The translations under genes were made by a program, and so were the position numbers. This document shows positions 1 to 9,172 of a stretch of 64,000 nt of DNA, in pieces. This DNA is from Rossellomorea aquimaris TF-12 (lineage in GTDB: Bacteria; Bacillota; Bacilli; Bacillales; Bacillaceae_B): assembly GCF_001648555.1 (NCBI RefSeq), contig NZ_LQXM01000030.1, forward strand, positions 434,001-498,000. Reading direction: 5' to 3'. Numbering within the stretch: the first letter of the stretch is position 1; every line of letters begins with the position of its first letter. The notes under the pieces were generated by a model that saw only the letters and a list, made by a program, of their open reading frames with translations, made no database searches and was not told the DNA's origin.

Positions 1-209
1 AAATCCCAGCCTACAAATGCTATATCATGCTTCTCTGCATATGATTCAAAGTCTGGCGGACCGACAACGACGAAAGGTCTCTCTAATTTTGCACAGGCTT
101 CAATTGCAGGTAGACTCCAGCCGATCAATGCCGTTAAATAGGGTTTGGTTTTTTCCTTCTGATCCACTTTCAGTTTTTCTTGCTGTAATTCAAGTTGATC
201 TAATCCCAT
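1..209 (-). CDS. Partial CDS, ATP-grasp-like protein N-terminus
   Basis: Only the first 69 codons lie in the window; the rest runs off the left edge. The ATG at 209 follows a good ribosome binding site (GAGAGGT). After a charged 20-residue N-terminus the protein reads ALIGWSLPAIEAC and then FVVVGPPDFESYAEKHDIAF. This looks like the pre-ATP-grasp Rossmann-like domain found in ATP-grasp carboxylate-amine ligase-type proteins. The ATP-binding domain itself is outside the window, so the family call is an inference from a short segment. Confidence 0.5.
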   Translation of the reverse strand, partial: MGLDQLELQQEKLKVDQKEKTKPYLTALIGWSLPAIEACAKLERPFVVVGPPDFESYAEKHDIAFVGWD

Positions 210-365
210 TATTACCTCTCCCTTATCACATATTTTTTTACATTCCTTTTTTAGCATAACAAAGACGATAGCTAGAATGAAGTAATATGCTGAATTTTCA
301 ATCAATTCGACAAAACAAGTGATAAGACGACTTTAGTAGACAATTTCCTTATTTTTAGAACAACA

Positions 366-396
366 AAAACGACTTGTCAATTTGACAAGTCGTTTT
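366..396. terminator. Perfect AT-rich hairpin, probable bidirectional terminator
   Basis: The arms AAAACGACTTGTCAA (366-380) and TTGACAAGTCGTTTT (382-396) are perfectly complementary. The A-rich outer side becomes a U-run when transcribed in either direction. It could end the unit of the secreted hypothetical protein (minus strand), although it lies about 385 bp past that stop codon. Confidence 0.6.
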
Positions 397-605
397 AAAG
401 GGAAGTGCTTCGTTTGCCGCTAGTATCAGGTAGCAGAAAATGTACTACTTTTCACTCTAAAATTGCAACATTTTTTTAAGAAAAGAACAATTTCAATACT
501 AAATTAGGTTCCTTATGGTCATAATCTCTATAAATTAACCTCTTTTTTACGATTTATAGACGGAATCACTACTTCAAGCAAGAGATATTATCGACAATCA
601 AGGAT

Positions 606-660
606 TTATTTTCAACTTTTCAAACTTTATTTTCAACTTTTAGACTTTTATTTTCAACTT
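606..660. repeat. Three units of a 21-bp-phased TTATTTTCAACTT repeat
   Basis: The 13-mer TTATTTTCAACTT starts at 606, 627 and 648, exactly 21 bp apart, with unrelated bases between copies. A similar array of TTA-T/G-TATCAA starts at 698, 718 and 738 (20 bp apart). Confidence 0.85.
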
Positions 661-697
661 TAAAAAATCCATTAAAAATATAAACAACTTTTATGAA

Positions 698-747
698 TTA
701 GTATCAACACTAATCGTTTATTATCAAAAACAAAACTTTATTATCAA
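698..747. repeat. Three units of a 20-bp-phased TTATTATCAA repeat
   Basis: Copies start at 698 (TTAGTATCAA), 718 and 738 (both TTATTATCAA), spaced 20 bp. It follows the 606-660 array and shares the general form TTAT-N-TCAA, so the two arrays may be diverged parts of one element. Confidence 0.7.
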
Positions 748-780
748 CCTAACCATGTCAACACCCATGTTATAAACAAC

Positions 781-1368
781 TCAAAAGCTTATCCCCTTAT
801 CTATCAATAAATCATCATTAATAATTCCTGTACCTTCAATTACACCGTTCTCCACATCCGGTTGGACCGATGGATTGGACGGGTACTTTTCACCATCGAA
901 TGTAAGCATTTTGTAGCTACTCTTAATCCCACCACCGGATACATACATGATGATGTTCCTCCAACCATTCGTTTTCTTGTCTTGAACAATAATCGGGTTT
1001 CTCACTAATGAGAATTGCGAGCTTAATTTGTACTGGTCATCAACCTTTTGATAAATAAGAGCACTGCATCCTCCTGTACCACAAACTGTTGGACCAACCA
1101 GGTAAACAAATGTTTCAGGGGTTCCATCATCGTTTAAATCAATCCGATTATAATAATACTGAACTTTATCTTCGCCACGTTTCAAATGATATACTTTACT
1201 GAAAGCCTCTTCCAATTCACGATCAGGTTCCATTTCTGATTTTACAAAGGTGACATTGCTTAAATCAATTTGACTTGATTCATGGCTAGCAATTACCAAA
1301 TTCGTCTTCTGTAAAAATAGAAAAATCAATACCATTGAGCCTAGAAGCAACCATGCTTTTTTATTCAC
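781..1368 (-). CDS. Secreted or membrane-anchored conserved hypothetical protein
   Basis: About 195 residues. A short basic N-terminus (MNKK) and a hydrophobic stretch of about 18 residues look like a signal peptide or single anchor. The mature part carries YYYNRIDLNDDGTPETFVYLVG followed by GTGGC. This 'RVDLNGDGKPE...CGTGGC' pattern is known from bacterial hypothetical proteins, but I know no function for them. I prefer the GTG at 1368 because it begins the signal sequence cleanly and has GGTGG eight bases upstream; a TTG at 1383 is in frame but has no ribosome binding site. Confidence 0.65.
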   Translation of the reverse strand: MNKKAWLLLGSMVLIFLFLQKTNLVIASHESSQIDLSNVTFVKSEMEPDRELEEAFSKVYHLKRGEDKVQYYYNRIDLNDDGTPETFVYLVGPTVCGTGGCSALIYQKVDDQYKLSSQFSLVRNPIIVQDKKTNGWRNIIMYVSGGGIKSSYKMLTFDGEKYPSNPSVQPDVENGVIEGTGIINDDLLIDKGISF

Positions 1369-1448
1369 TTTTTCTACCACCAATCATGAAAGAAATGTAG
1401 TGAATAGTCTCCCCTGAAATATGGATTCTATTAGGCAGACATTTTTCT

Positions 1449-1997
1449 TCATTCAAATATCCGTTGGTAGATAACCATGTCCATTGGCTCGCCGCTATAT
1501 GTATTTGCTTCTCTGCTATTTGCCTTTTTTATAAAATAACCATTCTTCAACAATGCAATAGAGTCTTTATTTTTGGAGTTTGTATAAGCTTCAATGGTTT
1601 TTAGACCCATTGTGTTCACTCCATACTCAACAACTTTTGTTAACGCTTCGCTCATCAAGCCTTTCCCTCTATAACTAGGGAATAGTCCGTATCCTAACTC
1701 CCCTTTACGTTGTTCTTCTGATAAATTCCATATGGATGCAGTTCCTAGAATTTGATCGGAGTGAACATCTGCTATGGCCCAAATAATCCATTTATTGCTT
1801 TCCACTCCTGCATTCATTTTTTTAATATAGCTTTGCGCTTCTTCTTTTTCTGTATAAACCTGCATGTCCACATAAGGAAAATTTTCTTTATTTGATTGGT
1901 ATTCAAAAATGGATAAAGCGTCCTTCGATTCTAGTTTTCTTAAAAGGATTCTGTCCGTCTCCAAAGTTGGAAATGGGCTGAATTGAAACGTAACCAT
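1449..1997 (-). CDS. GNAT-family N-acetyltransferase (RimJ/RimL-like)
   Basis: 182 residues. The N-terminus LETDRILLRKLESKDA is the typical start of the Acetyltransf_3 (RimJ/RimL) fold, and GYGLFPSYRGKGLMSEAL carries the R-G-K-G acetyl-CoA pyrophosphate loop. The C-terminal IEAYTNSKNKDSIALLKNGYF matches the conserved end of the fold. The substrate (ribosomal protein, antibiotic or small molecule) cannot be told from sequence. The ATG at 1997 has GGAGGGAAGAG just upstream; a GTG five codons earlier sits inside that site and is unlikely. Confidence 0.85.
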   Translation of the reverse strand: MVTFQFSPFPTLETDRILLRKLESKDALSIFEYQSNKENFPYVDMQVYTEKEEAQSYIKKMNAGVESNKWIIWAIADVHSDQILGTASIWNLSEEQRKGELGYGLFPSYRGKGLMSEALTKVVEYGVNTMGLKTIEAYTNSKNKDSIALLKNGYFIKKANSREANTYSGEPMDMVIYQRIFE

Positions 1998-2029
1998 ATC
2001 TCTTCCCTCCACTCTATTGATATTAAAAA

Positions 2030-2055
2030 TCCTCTAATGCATAGGCATTAGAGGA
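2030..2055 (-). terminator. Intrinsic terminator after yeeN
   Basis: An 11-bp stem (TCCTCTAATGC with GCATTAGAGGA) closed by a 4-base loop, followed on the minus strand by ATTTTTAATA. It lies 17 bases past the yeeN stop. Confidence 0.8.
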
Positions 2056-2071
2056 ATAGAAATCCAGGAGA

Positions 2072-2791
2072 TTATTCTCCTAAATCAACATTATGGTACA
2101 CCTGTTGAACATCTTCCAGGTCTTCAATCGCATCGATCATTTTCTCGAATTGTTCCTGTGCATCTTCAGGTAGTTCTACATCATTTTGTGCAAGCATTGT
2201 TAACTCTGCCACTGAAAATTCAGTAACCCCGGCACCTTTGAATGCCTCCTGGACTGCATGGAACTGATCAGGTTCTGCGTATACGATGACAGCATCTTCT
2301 TCTTCTAAAATATCACGCGCATCGACATCTGCTTCCATTAATATCTCAAGAACTTCTTCTTCTGATTTCCCCTCGACACCAATAACTGCAGTAGCATCAA
2401 ACATATAGGCAACAGAGCCACTTACACCCATATTCCCACCATTTTTACCAAAGGCAGCACGTACTTCTGAAGCGGTACGATTAACGTTATTTGTTAGGGC
2501 ATCAACAATAACCATTGATCCGTTTGGTCCAAATCCCTCATAACGAAGCTCGTCGAAATTCTCTTCAGAACCGCCCTTTGCTTTATCGATGGCACGATCC
2601 ACGATATGTTTAGGTACACTGTATGTTTTCGCACGCTCTAGTACAAATTTCAAGGTTTGATTTAACTCAGGATCTGGTTCACCCTGTTTTGCAGCTACAT
2701 ATATTTCTCTTCCGAATTTCGCATATATACGACTAGTATTAGCATCTTTTGACGCTTTTTTTTCTTTAATATTGTTCCACTTACGTCCCAT
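2072..2791 (-). CDS. yeeN: YebC/PmpR-family protein, YeeN type
   Basis: 239 residues, full length for the YebC/TACO1 family, which acts in the cytoplasm in translation or as a DNA-binding regulator. The opening [16 protein letters not shown] and the following [20 protein letters not shown] are characteristic of the Bacillus YeeN paralogue rather than YrbC (which begins MAGHSKW). The acidic middle region and C-terminal [15 protein letters not shown] are also family traits. The ribosome binding site is AGAGAGTGA. It appears to be a single-gene unit. Confidence 0.9.
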   Translation of the reverse strand: MGRKWNNIKEKKASKDANTSRIYAKFGREIYVAAKQGEPDPELNQTLKFVLERAKTYSVPKHIVDRAIDKAKGGSEENFDELRYEGFGPNGSMVIVDALTNNVNRTASEVRAAFGKNGGNMGVSGSVAYMFDATAVIGVEGKSEEEVLEILMEADVDARDILEEEDAVIVYAEPDQFHAVQEAFKGAGVTEFSVAELTMLAQNDVELPEDAQEQFEKMIDAIEDLEDVQQVYHNVDLGE

Positions 2792-2903
2792 CTCGTTTCA
2801 CTCTCTTTCCCGATTATATCTATATCTCTGATATTTCACTCGTCTCTATTATACCTTAAAAATAGGGGAATTGGCTATGTGTTTACCTGTCACTCTTTTA
2901 AAA

Positions 2904-2931
2904 GAAGCCGACTCTTAAAAGAGTCAGCTTC
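2904..2931 (-). terminator. Terminator overlapping the gntK stop codon
   Basis: Stem GAAGC-C-GACTCTT pairs with AAGAGTC-A-GCTTC, one internal mismatch, followed on the minus strand by TTCTTTT. The gntK stop codon lies within the 5' arm of the transcript. Confidence 0.75.
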
Positions 2932-4447
2932 CTTCTTGATACGCACTAATCGCCTCATATTCTTCTTCAAGCAATCGTGGGAGTCGGATGAAAATAGGCA
3001 TTAATTTTCTATATGCTTCCGTTGCTTCAGGATTTGGCATATGAGAGTGAACCGATCCTACCATTTCACTTACCTTCTCTAATGAATTTAGTTTTCCTTG
3101 ACCATACATTCCTAAAACAATAGCTCCTAGACAAGAGCTTTCAAAGCTTTCAGGAATTTGTACCTCCTGATCAAATACATCTGCCAGCATCTGACGCCAC
3201 AATTCAGAACGGGCAAATCCTCCTGTTGCCTGGACACGTTTAGGGGCCCCGACTAATTCTTCAAGTGCCAGTAGAACGCTATATAAGTTCATCACAATTC
3301 CTTCTAAAACAGCACGGATCATATGCTCTTTTTTATGGTGCATTCCAAGACCAAAGAATGACCCACGTGCTTTTGCATTCCAAAGGGGGGCTCTTTCTCC
3401 TGCCATATAAGGATGGAAAAGCAAGCCATCAGAACCTGGTGCTACTTTTGCAGCAATATCCGTTAAAACCTCGTATGGATCTTTGCCTACTCTATTCGCT
3501 ACCTCCACCTCTGCAGAGGCAAGCTCGTCCCGCACCCATCTAAAAATCATTCCTCCATTATTGACTGGACCTCCAATCACCCAGTGTTTATCCGTTAAAG
3601 CATAACAAAAAATTCTTCCTTTTGGATCTGTCACTGGACGGTCCGTGACAGCACGAATCGCTCCACTTGTTCCGATTGTCACGGCCACAACACCAGGTTC
3701 AATAGCGTTCACACCTAAATTGGATAGAACTCCATCGCTTGCTCCAATAATAAATGGCGTTTTTTCAGGGAGACCTAATATCTCTGTATACTCTGGTTTT
3801 AAGCCAACAATACTTTCAGTTGTCGAAACTGGGTCTGATAACTGATCTTCTCTAACCCCGGCTACCTCTAAAGCCTCTTTGTCCCAATACAAGTTTTCTA
3901 AATGGAACATTCCCGTTGCAGAGGCAATGGAATAGTCCACAACATACTTTCCAAACAGACGATGGAAAACAAATTCCTTAATGGAAATGAATTTCGCAGC
4001 CTTTGAAAATAGTTCTGGTTTCTCATTCTTTAGCCAAGTCAGCTTAACTAATGGAGACATAGGATGAATAGGGGTTCCTGTCCGACGATAAATATTCATT
4101 CCGTTCAAATCTCTTTTGATTTTCTCTGCCCATTCAGAGCTTCTATTATCTGCCCATGTAATGGAAGGGGTGATTGGCTGATGATTTTCATCTACTAAAA
4201 TTAAACTATGCATAGCAGAACTAAAGGAAACGAATGAAATCTTCTCATTCGTTTGAGATGTAACTTCTTTCATACAGCTCATGACGGCATGGAATATTTC
4301 TTCTGGGTCCTGTTCTGCCGTTCCCGGTGACGGTGTATGTAATGGATATTCGACTCCATGGCGATGAATCGCTTCTCCTCTTTCGTTAAAAAGTACTGCT
4401 TTTGTACTGGTTGTCCCTATATCAACACCTATCATCAGTTCTGACAT
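2924..4447 (-). CDS. gntK: Gluconokinase (FGGY carbohydrate kinase)
   Basis: 507 residues, as expected for Bacillus GntK, which phosphorylates gluconate to 6-phosphogluconate in the cytoplasm. The N-terminal FGGY phosphate loop is DIGTTSTKAVLF (residues 9-20); the C-terminal half has GERAPLWNAKARG and the ATP-binding ATGGFARS. The opening GVEYPLHTPSPGTAEQDPEEI is typical of the gluconokinase branch, although xylulokinase-like relatives cannot be excluded. It lies downstream of a ruined gluconate permease gene and is divergent from an RpiR-type regulator, as in gluconate loci. A cre site lies upstream of the cluster. Confidence 0.88.
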   Translation of the reverse strand: MSELMIGVDIGTTSTKAVLFNERGEAIHRHGVEYPLHTPSPGTAEQDPEEIFHAVMSCMKEVTSQTNEKISFVSFSSAMHSLILVDENHQPITPSITWADNRSSEWAEKIKRDLNGMNIYRRTGTPIHPMSPLVKLTWLKNEKPELFSKAAKFISIKEFVFHRLFGKYVVDYSIASATGMFHLENLYWDKEALEVAGVREDQLSDPVSTTESIVGLKPEYTEILGLPEKTPFIIGASDGVLSNLGVNAIEPGVVAVTIGTSGAIRAVTDRPVTDPKGRIFCYALTDKHWVIGGPVNNGGMIFRWVRDELASAEVEVANRVGKDPYEVLTDIAAKVAPGSDGLLFHPYMAGERAPLWNAKARGSFFGLGMHHKKEHMIRAVLEGIVMNLYSVLLALEELVGAPKRVQATGGFARSELWRQMLADVFDQEVQIPESFESSCLGAIVLGMYGQGKLNSLEKVSEMVGSVHSHMPNPEATEAYRKLMPIFIRLPRLLEEEYEAISAYQEGS

Positions 4448-4525
4448 TATCGTTCCTCCTAATAAAATAGAGAAAAGGAAGAAGCAACACGGCTCTTCCT
4501 TCTCCTACTCATATTTTATCCTATT

Positions 4526-5111
4526 TTAGCTAATGAATATCCCTAAAATGAATGCAACAGCAACCGATCATCGTTTCCATTATCGTCCATAATTTTAATG
4601 TATCTTTTACGTCTAATCCAAAATAACGGTTCACTAACCAGAATCCACTGTCATTCACATGAGAGAACGCAGTTGCTCCTGAAGCAATGGCAATGACCAT
4701 TAACCCAAGAACCGGACCTTCCATACCTAATGTAGCAATTAACGGACTCATTAATCCAGCTGCTGTAACCATAGATACTGTCGCTGAATCTTGAGCGATT
4801 CGAACAACCATGGCAATTAAGAAGGCAAGAGCGATAGGCGGTAAACTTGAACCTGCCATCATTTCTCCCAGTACTTCACCGACACCGGAGTTAATCAGTA
4901 CCTGTTTGAATACTCCACCAGCACCTGTAACTAAAATGATAATTCCAGCTGGCTCAAGTGCTTTCGTTGCAATATCTTGAACATCTTGGCGAGAATATCC
5001 TCGTTTCGTTCCTAAGAAAATGAACGTTAGAAGGGTTGCAATCGTTAACGCTACAAACGGATGACCTAAGAATGTTAATACGGAACGCAACGTATTTCCT
5101 TCTTCTAACAA
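4526..5111 (-). pseudogene. gntP: Gluconate permease (GntP family) remnant, truncated and frameshifted
   Basis: GntP permeases have about 450 residues; only the C-terminal part of about 190 remains (LEEGNTLRSVLTFLGHPFVAL to the end). It keeps several membrane segments and the family signature SHVNDSGFWLVNRYFGLDVKD. The first half is absent: the 235 bp before it hold only the divergent regulator's promoter region. Near the 3' end one extra base (the AA at 4562-4563) changes GAVAFILGIFIS into GCCCIHFRDIH. Removing it restores the usual hydrophobic end and a stop at 4526. With both lesions it cannot encode a working transporter. Confidence 0.85.
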
Positions 5112-5304
5112 TACCCTTCTTTTATAGAGACAGCTATACTGCTTTCATTAACTTAAACCATGACCCTTTAAAGCAACGATAAAACGTTTACAAAAAGTTC
5201 TATGTATCTCTAATTCTCATAGAGATATAAAAACTTATTTCGTGCCCTTGAGATAATTAAGAAATTTTTTCCATATACTCTATTATAAAAAATATTTTTA
5301 TTTT

Positions 5305-5318
5305 TGCAACCGTTTACA
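5305..5318. promoter_or_regulatory. cre site (CcpA binding) in the gluconate locus
   Basis: TGCAACCGTTTACA fits the consensus TGNAANCGNWNNCA at every fixed position. It lies between the divergent gntP remnant/gntK and the rpiR-type gene, just upstream of the latter's promoter. A weaker version is at 5179-5192 (AAAACGTTTACA core). Confidence 0.7.
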
Positions 5319-5346
5319 GAAATTATTTTTATTTTTCTCTAATTCT

Positions 5347-5354
5347 TGTATAAT
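5347..5354 (+). promoter_or_regulatory. Extended -10 promoter of the rpiR-type regulator
   Basis: TGTATAAT is an extended -10 element; no good -35 hexamer is visible at the right distance. The start codon follows 34 bases later, so the leader would be short. Confidence 0.6.
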
Positions 5355-5387
5355 TACATTATGAAAACCCTTACAGGAGTGTTGCTT

Positions 5388-6242
5388 ATGAATCAAGAAC
5401 ATCAACATTGTTTAGCAAGTATCCGATCACATTACCCACAATTTAGTGTGACAGAGAAGAAGATTGCCGATTACATTTTGGAAAACCCCACTGACATTAT
5501 CCATTCCACTATTAACGGCTTAGCTGAAGATTTAGGGGTAGCAGATTCAACTGTTTTTCGCTTTTGTAAAAGAATTGGATTTAAAGGCTATCAAGCAATG
5601 AAAATAGCCCTTGCATCTGAAATCGTGACAGGATTAAAGGATATTCACGAGCGAATTGATGAAGGAGACACAACTCAAACAATCGCCACCAAAGTATTTC
5701 GTTCAAATATAAAAACAATAGAAGATACCTTAATGGTAGTAGATGAGAAAAAGCTAATGAAAGCCGTTGATATGATGGTGGATGCACGGAGTATTGAATT
5801 TTTTGGTAGTGGAGGTTCAGGTGTCATTGCTCTGGATGCCTATCATAAATTTATTCGTACAGGCCTTCGTGTCCATGCAACAAGTGATAGTCACATTCAA
5901 CTTATGACTGCTTCTCAAATGACAAGTGCTGATTGTGCCGTCTTTATTTCTCACTCCGGGTCTACGAAAGATATTCTTCAAGTATTGGATATCGTAAAGG
6001 ATACGGGTGCTAAAACGATTTGTATTACTAATTTTGCTAAGTCTCCACTGAGCCAACAAGTTGATACTTCTCTCTTTACGGTCTCTGAGGAAACCGATTA
6101 TCGCTCAGAAGCTCTGTCATCTCGAATTGCACAGCTGACTTTGATTGATGCCCTTTATGTAAACTTAATGATGCGTCGAGAAAAAGAAGGACAGGAAGCC
6201 TTAAGAAAAATGAGAAATGCCATTTCTGTAAAAAGGCTATAA
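5388..6242 (+). CDS. RpiR/MurR-family transcriptional regulator, probable gluconate regulator
   Basis: 284 residues, the usual size. Residues 1-77 form the RpiR helix-turn-helix (ADYILENP ... LAEDLGVADSTVFRFCKRIGFKGYQAMK). The C-terminal half is a SIS sugar-phosphate-binding domain (FGSGGSGVIALDAYHKF; AVFISHSGSTKDILQVLDIVKDTGAKTICIT split by loops). The ATG at 5388 has AGGAGTG upstream; earlier in-frame starts lie in the promoter. Position beside gntK suggests it senses a gluconate-derived sugar phosphate, which is an inference. A strong terminator follows. Confidence 0.88.
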   Translation: MNQEHQHCLASIRSHYPQFSVTEKKIADYILENPTDIIHSTINGLAEDLGVADSTVFRFCKRIGFKGYQAMKIALASEIVTGLKDIHERIDEGDTTQTIATKVFRSNIKTIEDTLMVVDEKKLMKAVDMMVDARSIEFFGSGGSGVIALDAYHKFIRTGLRVHATSDSHIQLMTASQMTSADCAVFISHSGSTKDILQVLDIVKDTGAKTICITNFAKSPLSQQVDTSLFTVSEETDYRSEALSSRIAQLTLIDALYVNLMMRREKEGQEALRKMRNAISVKRL

Positions 6243-6279
6243 AAAAGGTTGATCAGTAAAAAAACTGATCAACCTTTTT
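6242..6279 (+). terminator. Intrinsic terminator after the rpiR-type gene
   Basis: A perfect 16-bp stem, AAAAAGGTTGATCAGT with ACTGATCAACCTTTTT, beginning at the stop codon. Confidence 0.92.
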
Positions 6280-6426
6280 GGTGTTCTACTGTTCATAACC
6301 CTCATTTTATTCGTTGCATTTAATATTTCGAAAATAGCTTTTAAAAAATAAAAAAGACATCTACTAATGGTACTAAAATTACTTATGAACGTACTATTGG
6401 TTGATTATGATTACACTACTATAGAC

Positions 6427-6762
6427 TTATATTTTCTTAACAAATTCAGATTTTAATTTCATGGCTCCAAAACCATCAATCTTGCAATCAATATCATGAT
6501 CACCTTCAACCAATCTGATACTTTTTACTTTTGTACCGATTTTCAAGACTGAAGAGCTCCCTTTTACTTTAAGGTCTTTGATAACTGTTACAGCATCTCC
6601 ATCGCTTAAAACATTTCCGTTTGCGTCCTTTACAACCTTAGTATCTTCGCTATTTCCCGATTCTAGTGTCCATTCATTAGCACATTCCGGACAAACAAAA
6701 AGAGTGCCATCCTCATACGTATATTCTGAATTACATTTTGGGCAATTTGGTAAATCTATCAT
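6427..6762 (-). CDS. yjdM: PhnA/YjdM family zinc-ribbon protein
   Basis: 111 residues, the same length as E. coli PhnA/YjdM. The N-terminal zinc ribbon has Cys7, Cys10, Cys24 and Cys27 (CPKC, CPEC); the rest is the beta-barrel PhnA domain with DANGN and [17 protein letters not shown]. The cellular role of the family is unsettled despite its naming after the phosphonate operon. The ATG at 6762 has GGAGGAATG upstream; in-frame starts further 5' lack one. Confidence 0.88.
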   Translation of the reverse strand: MIDLPNCPKCNSEYTYEDGTLFVCPECANEWTLESGNSEDTKVVKDANGNVLSDGDAVTVIKDLKVKGSSSVLKIGTKVKSIRLVEGDHDIDCKIDGFGAMKLKSEFVKKI

Positions 6763-7195
6763 CTTTACATTCCTCCATAGTGATGGATTTTCTAATGAAT
6801 CCATTTCTCATATTATATTTAACTCTATTAATAAATGTCTCTTTTCTCAAAGTTGTTTGTCATAGGATAGCTCTGTCAATTTGTGTGTGCTTGATGGTCA
6901 GGAGAACTGCTTCACTATCTATAGGAAATTGCGTGACCGAGATGGGTAGTGATAAAAACCATTTATACAAACTAAATTCTTACTATACAAGTAGATTTTG
7001 AGCACTACTATGCAGAAATGCCACTTGTATTATACCTTTTATTTTAAAGAAGCGCATGGATATGTAAGAGAATTATGGTTTAATCCCTTTCAGGCTGATA
7101 TTCTATCAATCCTTTCATTATCCTCTCGAAATTATTTTACTATTCTAACCATTTCCATTATGATTTTTATAGAGAACAGCAAAGGCGGGATGAGG
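6763..7195. other. Gene-free stretch between yjdM and kynU
   Basis: The kynU frame stays open upstream to 6998, but the translation (rich in Phe, Tyr and Ile, no family similarity) looks non-coding. I see no clear promoter, terminator or kynA remnant. Confidence 0.6.
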
Positions 7196-8479
7196 ATGAA
7201 GCAGGAAAAACAGTATACTTTAGAAGATGCATTACAATTGGACAAACAAGACTCATTAGCAAGCTTTCGAAACGAATTTTACATAAGAGATGGACACTAT
7301 TATATGGATGGGAATTCACTGGGGTTATTATCAAAACGTGCAGAGAAATCCCTCCTGATTTCCCTTGACGACTGGAAAGAGCATGGAATCGACGGTTGGA
7401 TGGATGGACAAGAGCCTTGGTATTATTATTCTGAGAAACTGGGTGAAATGACTGCCCCTTTAGTAGGCGCTAAAAAAGACGAAGTGATTGTTACCGGGTC
7501 CATTACTACCAACCTCCATCAGTTGCTCGCTACCTTCTACCAACCTAGTGGAAGTCGCTCTAAGATTTTAGCAGATGCCCTTACCTTCCCCTCTGACATT
7601 TATGCGATTCAAAGTCAGCTGGAGTTAAAAGGTTTTTCACCTGAAGAACATCTGATTAAAGTAGAAAGCCATGATGGAAACACGTTAAAAGAAGAGGACA
7701 TCGTAAACGCCATGACTGATGATGTTGCTCTTATTCTATTACCTTCCGTCCTGTATCGAAGTGGACAGCTACTCGATATAAAGTATTTAACGAAGGAAGC
7801 TCACAAAAGAAATATCGTCATTGGATTTGATTTGGCTCATTCCATTGGCGCTCTCCCACATCAATTGCATGAAGATGATGTAGACTTCGCTGTTTGGTGT
7901 AATTATAAATACTTAAATAGTGGTCCCGGTGGTGTTGGAGGATTATATGTGAACAATCGACACTTTGGAAGAAAACCAGGACTTGCTGGCTGGTTCGGTT
8001 CTAGGAAGGATAAGCAATTTGATATGGAGCACACGTTGACACCTGCCGAGTCTGCTGGTGCCTTTCAAATTGGAACACCCCATATCCTAAGCAGTGCACC
8101 TTTACTCGGATCATTAGAACTATTTGAGGAAGCTGGAATCGAGAATCTTAGAAATAAGTCCCTTTCCCTTACAACGTTTATGATGAACTTAATCAACCAA
8201 GAGCTTTCTGAACATGGATTTACCATTTGCAATCCACTTGAAGATCAGCGTCGTGGCGGTCATGTGAGCTTAAAGCATGAAGAAGCAGCAAGAATATGCA
8301 AAGCTCTGAAAGTCAATCATGTAACACCGGACTTTCGCTCTCCAAATGTGATTCGTTTAGCACCTGTGGCTCTTTATTCTTCTTATAATGATGTTTTTAA
8401 CACCATTCGTATTCTGAAAGAAATTATGGATAAAGAAGAATATAAACAATTTAAAAATACACGAAATGTTATAGCCTAA
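7196..8479 (+). CDS. kynU: Kynureninase
   Basis: 427 residues, usual length. A PLP-dependent fold type I enzyme that cleaves kynurenine to anthranilate and alanine. Visible hallmarks are [10 protein letters not shown] near the start, [53 protein letters not shown] (the PLP lysine is in NYKYLN) and GWFGSRK. I chose the ATG at 7196 because AAAGGCGGG lies at the right distance; ATG 7190 is two codons earlier but too close to it. kynB follows after 15 bp, so the two form an operon. There is no kynA (tryptophan 2,3-dioxygenase) here. Confidence 0.92.
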   Translation: MKQEKQYTLEDALQLDKQDSLASFRNEFYIRDGHYYMDGNSLGLLSKRAEKSLLISLDDWKEHGIDGWMDGQEPWYYYSEKLGEMTAPLVGAKKDEVIVTGSITTNLHQLLATFYQPSGSRSKILADALTFPSDIYAIQSQLELKGFSPEEHLIKVESHDGNTLKEEDIVNAMTDDVALILLPSVLYRSGQLLDIKYLTKEAHKRNIVIGFDLAHSIGALPHQLHEDDVDFAVWCNYKYLNSGPGGVGGLYVNNRHFGRKPGLAGWFGSRKDKQFDMEHTLTPAESAGAFQIGTPHILSSAPLLGSLELFEEAGIENLRNKSLSLTTFMMNLINQELSEHGFTICNPLEDQRRGGHVSLKHEEAARICKALKVNHVTPDFRSPNVIRLAPVALYSSYNDVFNTIRILKEIMDKEEYKQFKNTRNVIA

Positions 8480-8494
8480 CAATCTCCAGAGAGG

Positions 8495-9130
8495 ATGAAA
8501 CAGTTGAAAATCATTGATATTTCTCAACCATTACATAGTGGCATCCCTGTTTGGCCAGGGGATACCCCCTTTTCCTTTTCTTTGAATTGGACGAAGGAAG
8601 ACACTGGATCTGTTAATGTTGGACAAATCACCATGAGCTCCCATACTGGCACTCATGTGGATGCTCCTTTCCATTTTGATAGCAAGGGAGGAAAAATCCT
8701 CGATCTTCCATTAGAGCGTTTTATTGGTCCCGCCATTGTCATTTCTGTTGACGACACGATGGAAATTGGACGTCAGCATATTGAAAAAATAGACTTAACA
8801 GGGATTAAAAAGGTCTTGTTTAAAACCAATGCCTGGAAGAACCCTGAACGCTTTCCAGAACGTATTCCTGCTATCCAAAAAGAGCTTGCGTCTTACTTAC
8901 GTGACAAAGAAGTGGATCTTATCGGAGTTGACCTTCCATCTGTTGACCCATTAGACAGTAAAGACTTAAAAGCTCATCATTCCTTACATGAGAACGATAT
9001 TGGAATTCTTGAAGGAATTGTTTTAAAAGACGTTGAGCCTGGAAGGTATGAATTATATGCCCTTCCTCTTCCTCTTCAAGAAGGAGACGGCTGTCCTGTA
9101 CGTGCTGTTTTAATTGATCGAAATTCATAA
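8495..9130 (+). CDS. kynB: Kynurenine formamidase (arylformamidase)
   Basis: 211 residues, cyclase-family fold. It hydrolyses N-formylkynurenine to kynurenine and formate, the step before KynU. The metal-binding motif HTGTHVDAPFHF and the N-terminal DISQPLHSGIPVWPGDTPF are diagnostic. The start is uncertain: ATG 8495 gives the length I expect for Bacillus KynB, but the ribosome binding site AGAGG abuts it; TTG 8504 is better spaced. The order kynU-kynB without kynA suggests the dioxygenase is elsewhere or that exogenous kynurenine is used. Confidence 0.9.
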   Translation: MKQLKIIDISQPLHSGIPVWPGDTPFSFSLNWTKEDTGSVNVGQITMSSHTGTHVDAPFHFDSKGGKILDLPLERFIGPAIVISVDDTMEIGRQHIEKIDLTGIKKVLFKTNAWKNPERFPERIPAIQKELASYLRDKEVDLIGVDLPSVDPLDSKDLKAHHSLHENDIGILEGIVLKDVEPGRYELYALPLPLQEGDGCPVRAVLIDRNS

Positions 9131-9136
9131 GATTGC

Positions 9137-9166
9137 TTTACACTATTTCCTGGAGTTCGGTATAAT
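9137..9166 (+). promoter_or_regulatory. Promoter of the antisense (antitoxin) RNA
   Basis: TTTACA (9137-9142), 18 bp, TATAAT (9161-9166). No open reading frame follows on this strand, only structured sequence and a terminator. Confidence 0.7.
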
Positions 9167-9172
9167 AGAGAG

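Larger units (their letters stand above)
210..780. other. Gene-free stretch with hairpin and phased repeats
   Basis: No convincing gene lies here. It holds the upstream region of the ATP-grasp-like gene (210 to about 350), a perfect hairpin at 366-396, and two arrays of short AT-rich keyword repeats (606-660 and 698-747) downstream of the next minus-strand gene. Confidence 0.8.

Noticed and set aside
17..259. 80-codon plus-strand frame at the left edge
   Set aside because: It is antisense to the ATP-grasp-like gene and has no ribosome binding site.
6998..7195. N-terminal extension of kynureninase
   Set aside because: The extension is non-conserved in character and a good ribosome binding site precedes the normal start at 7196.
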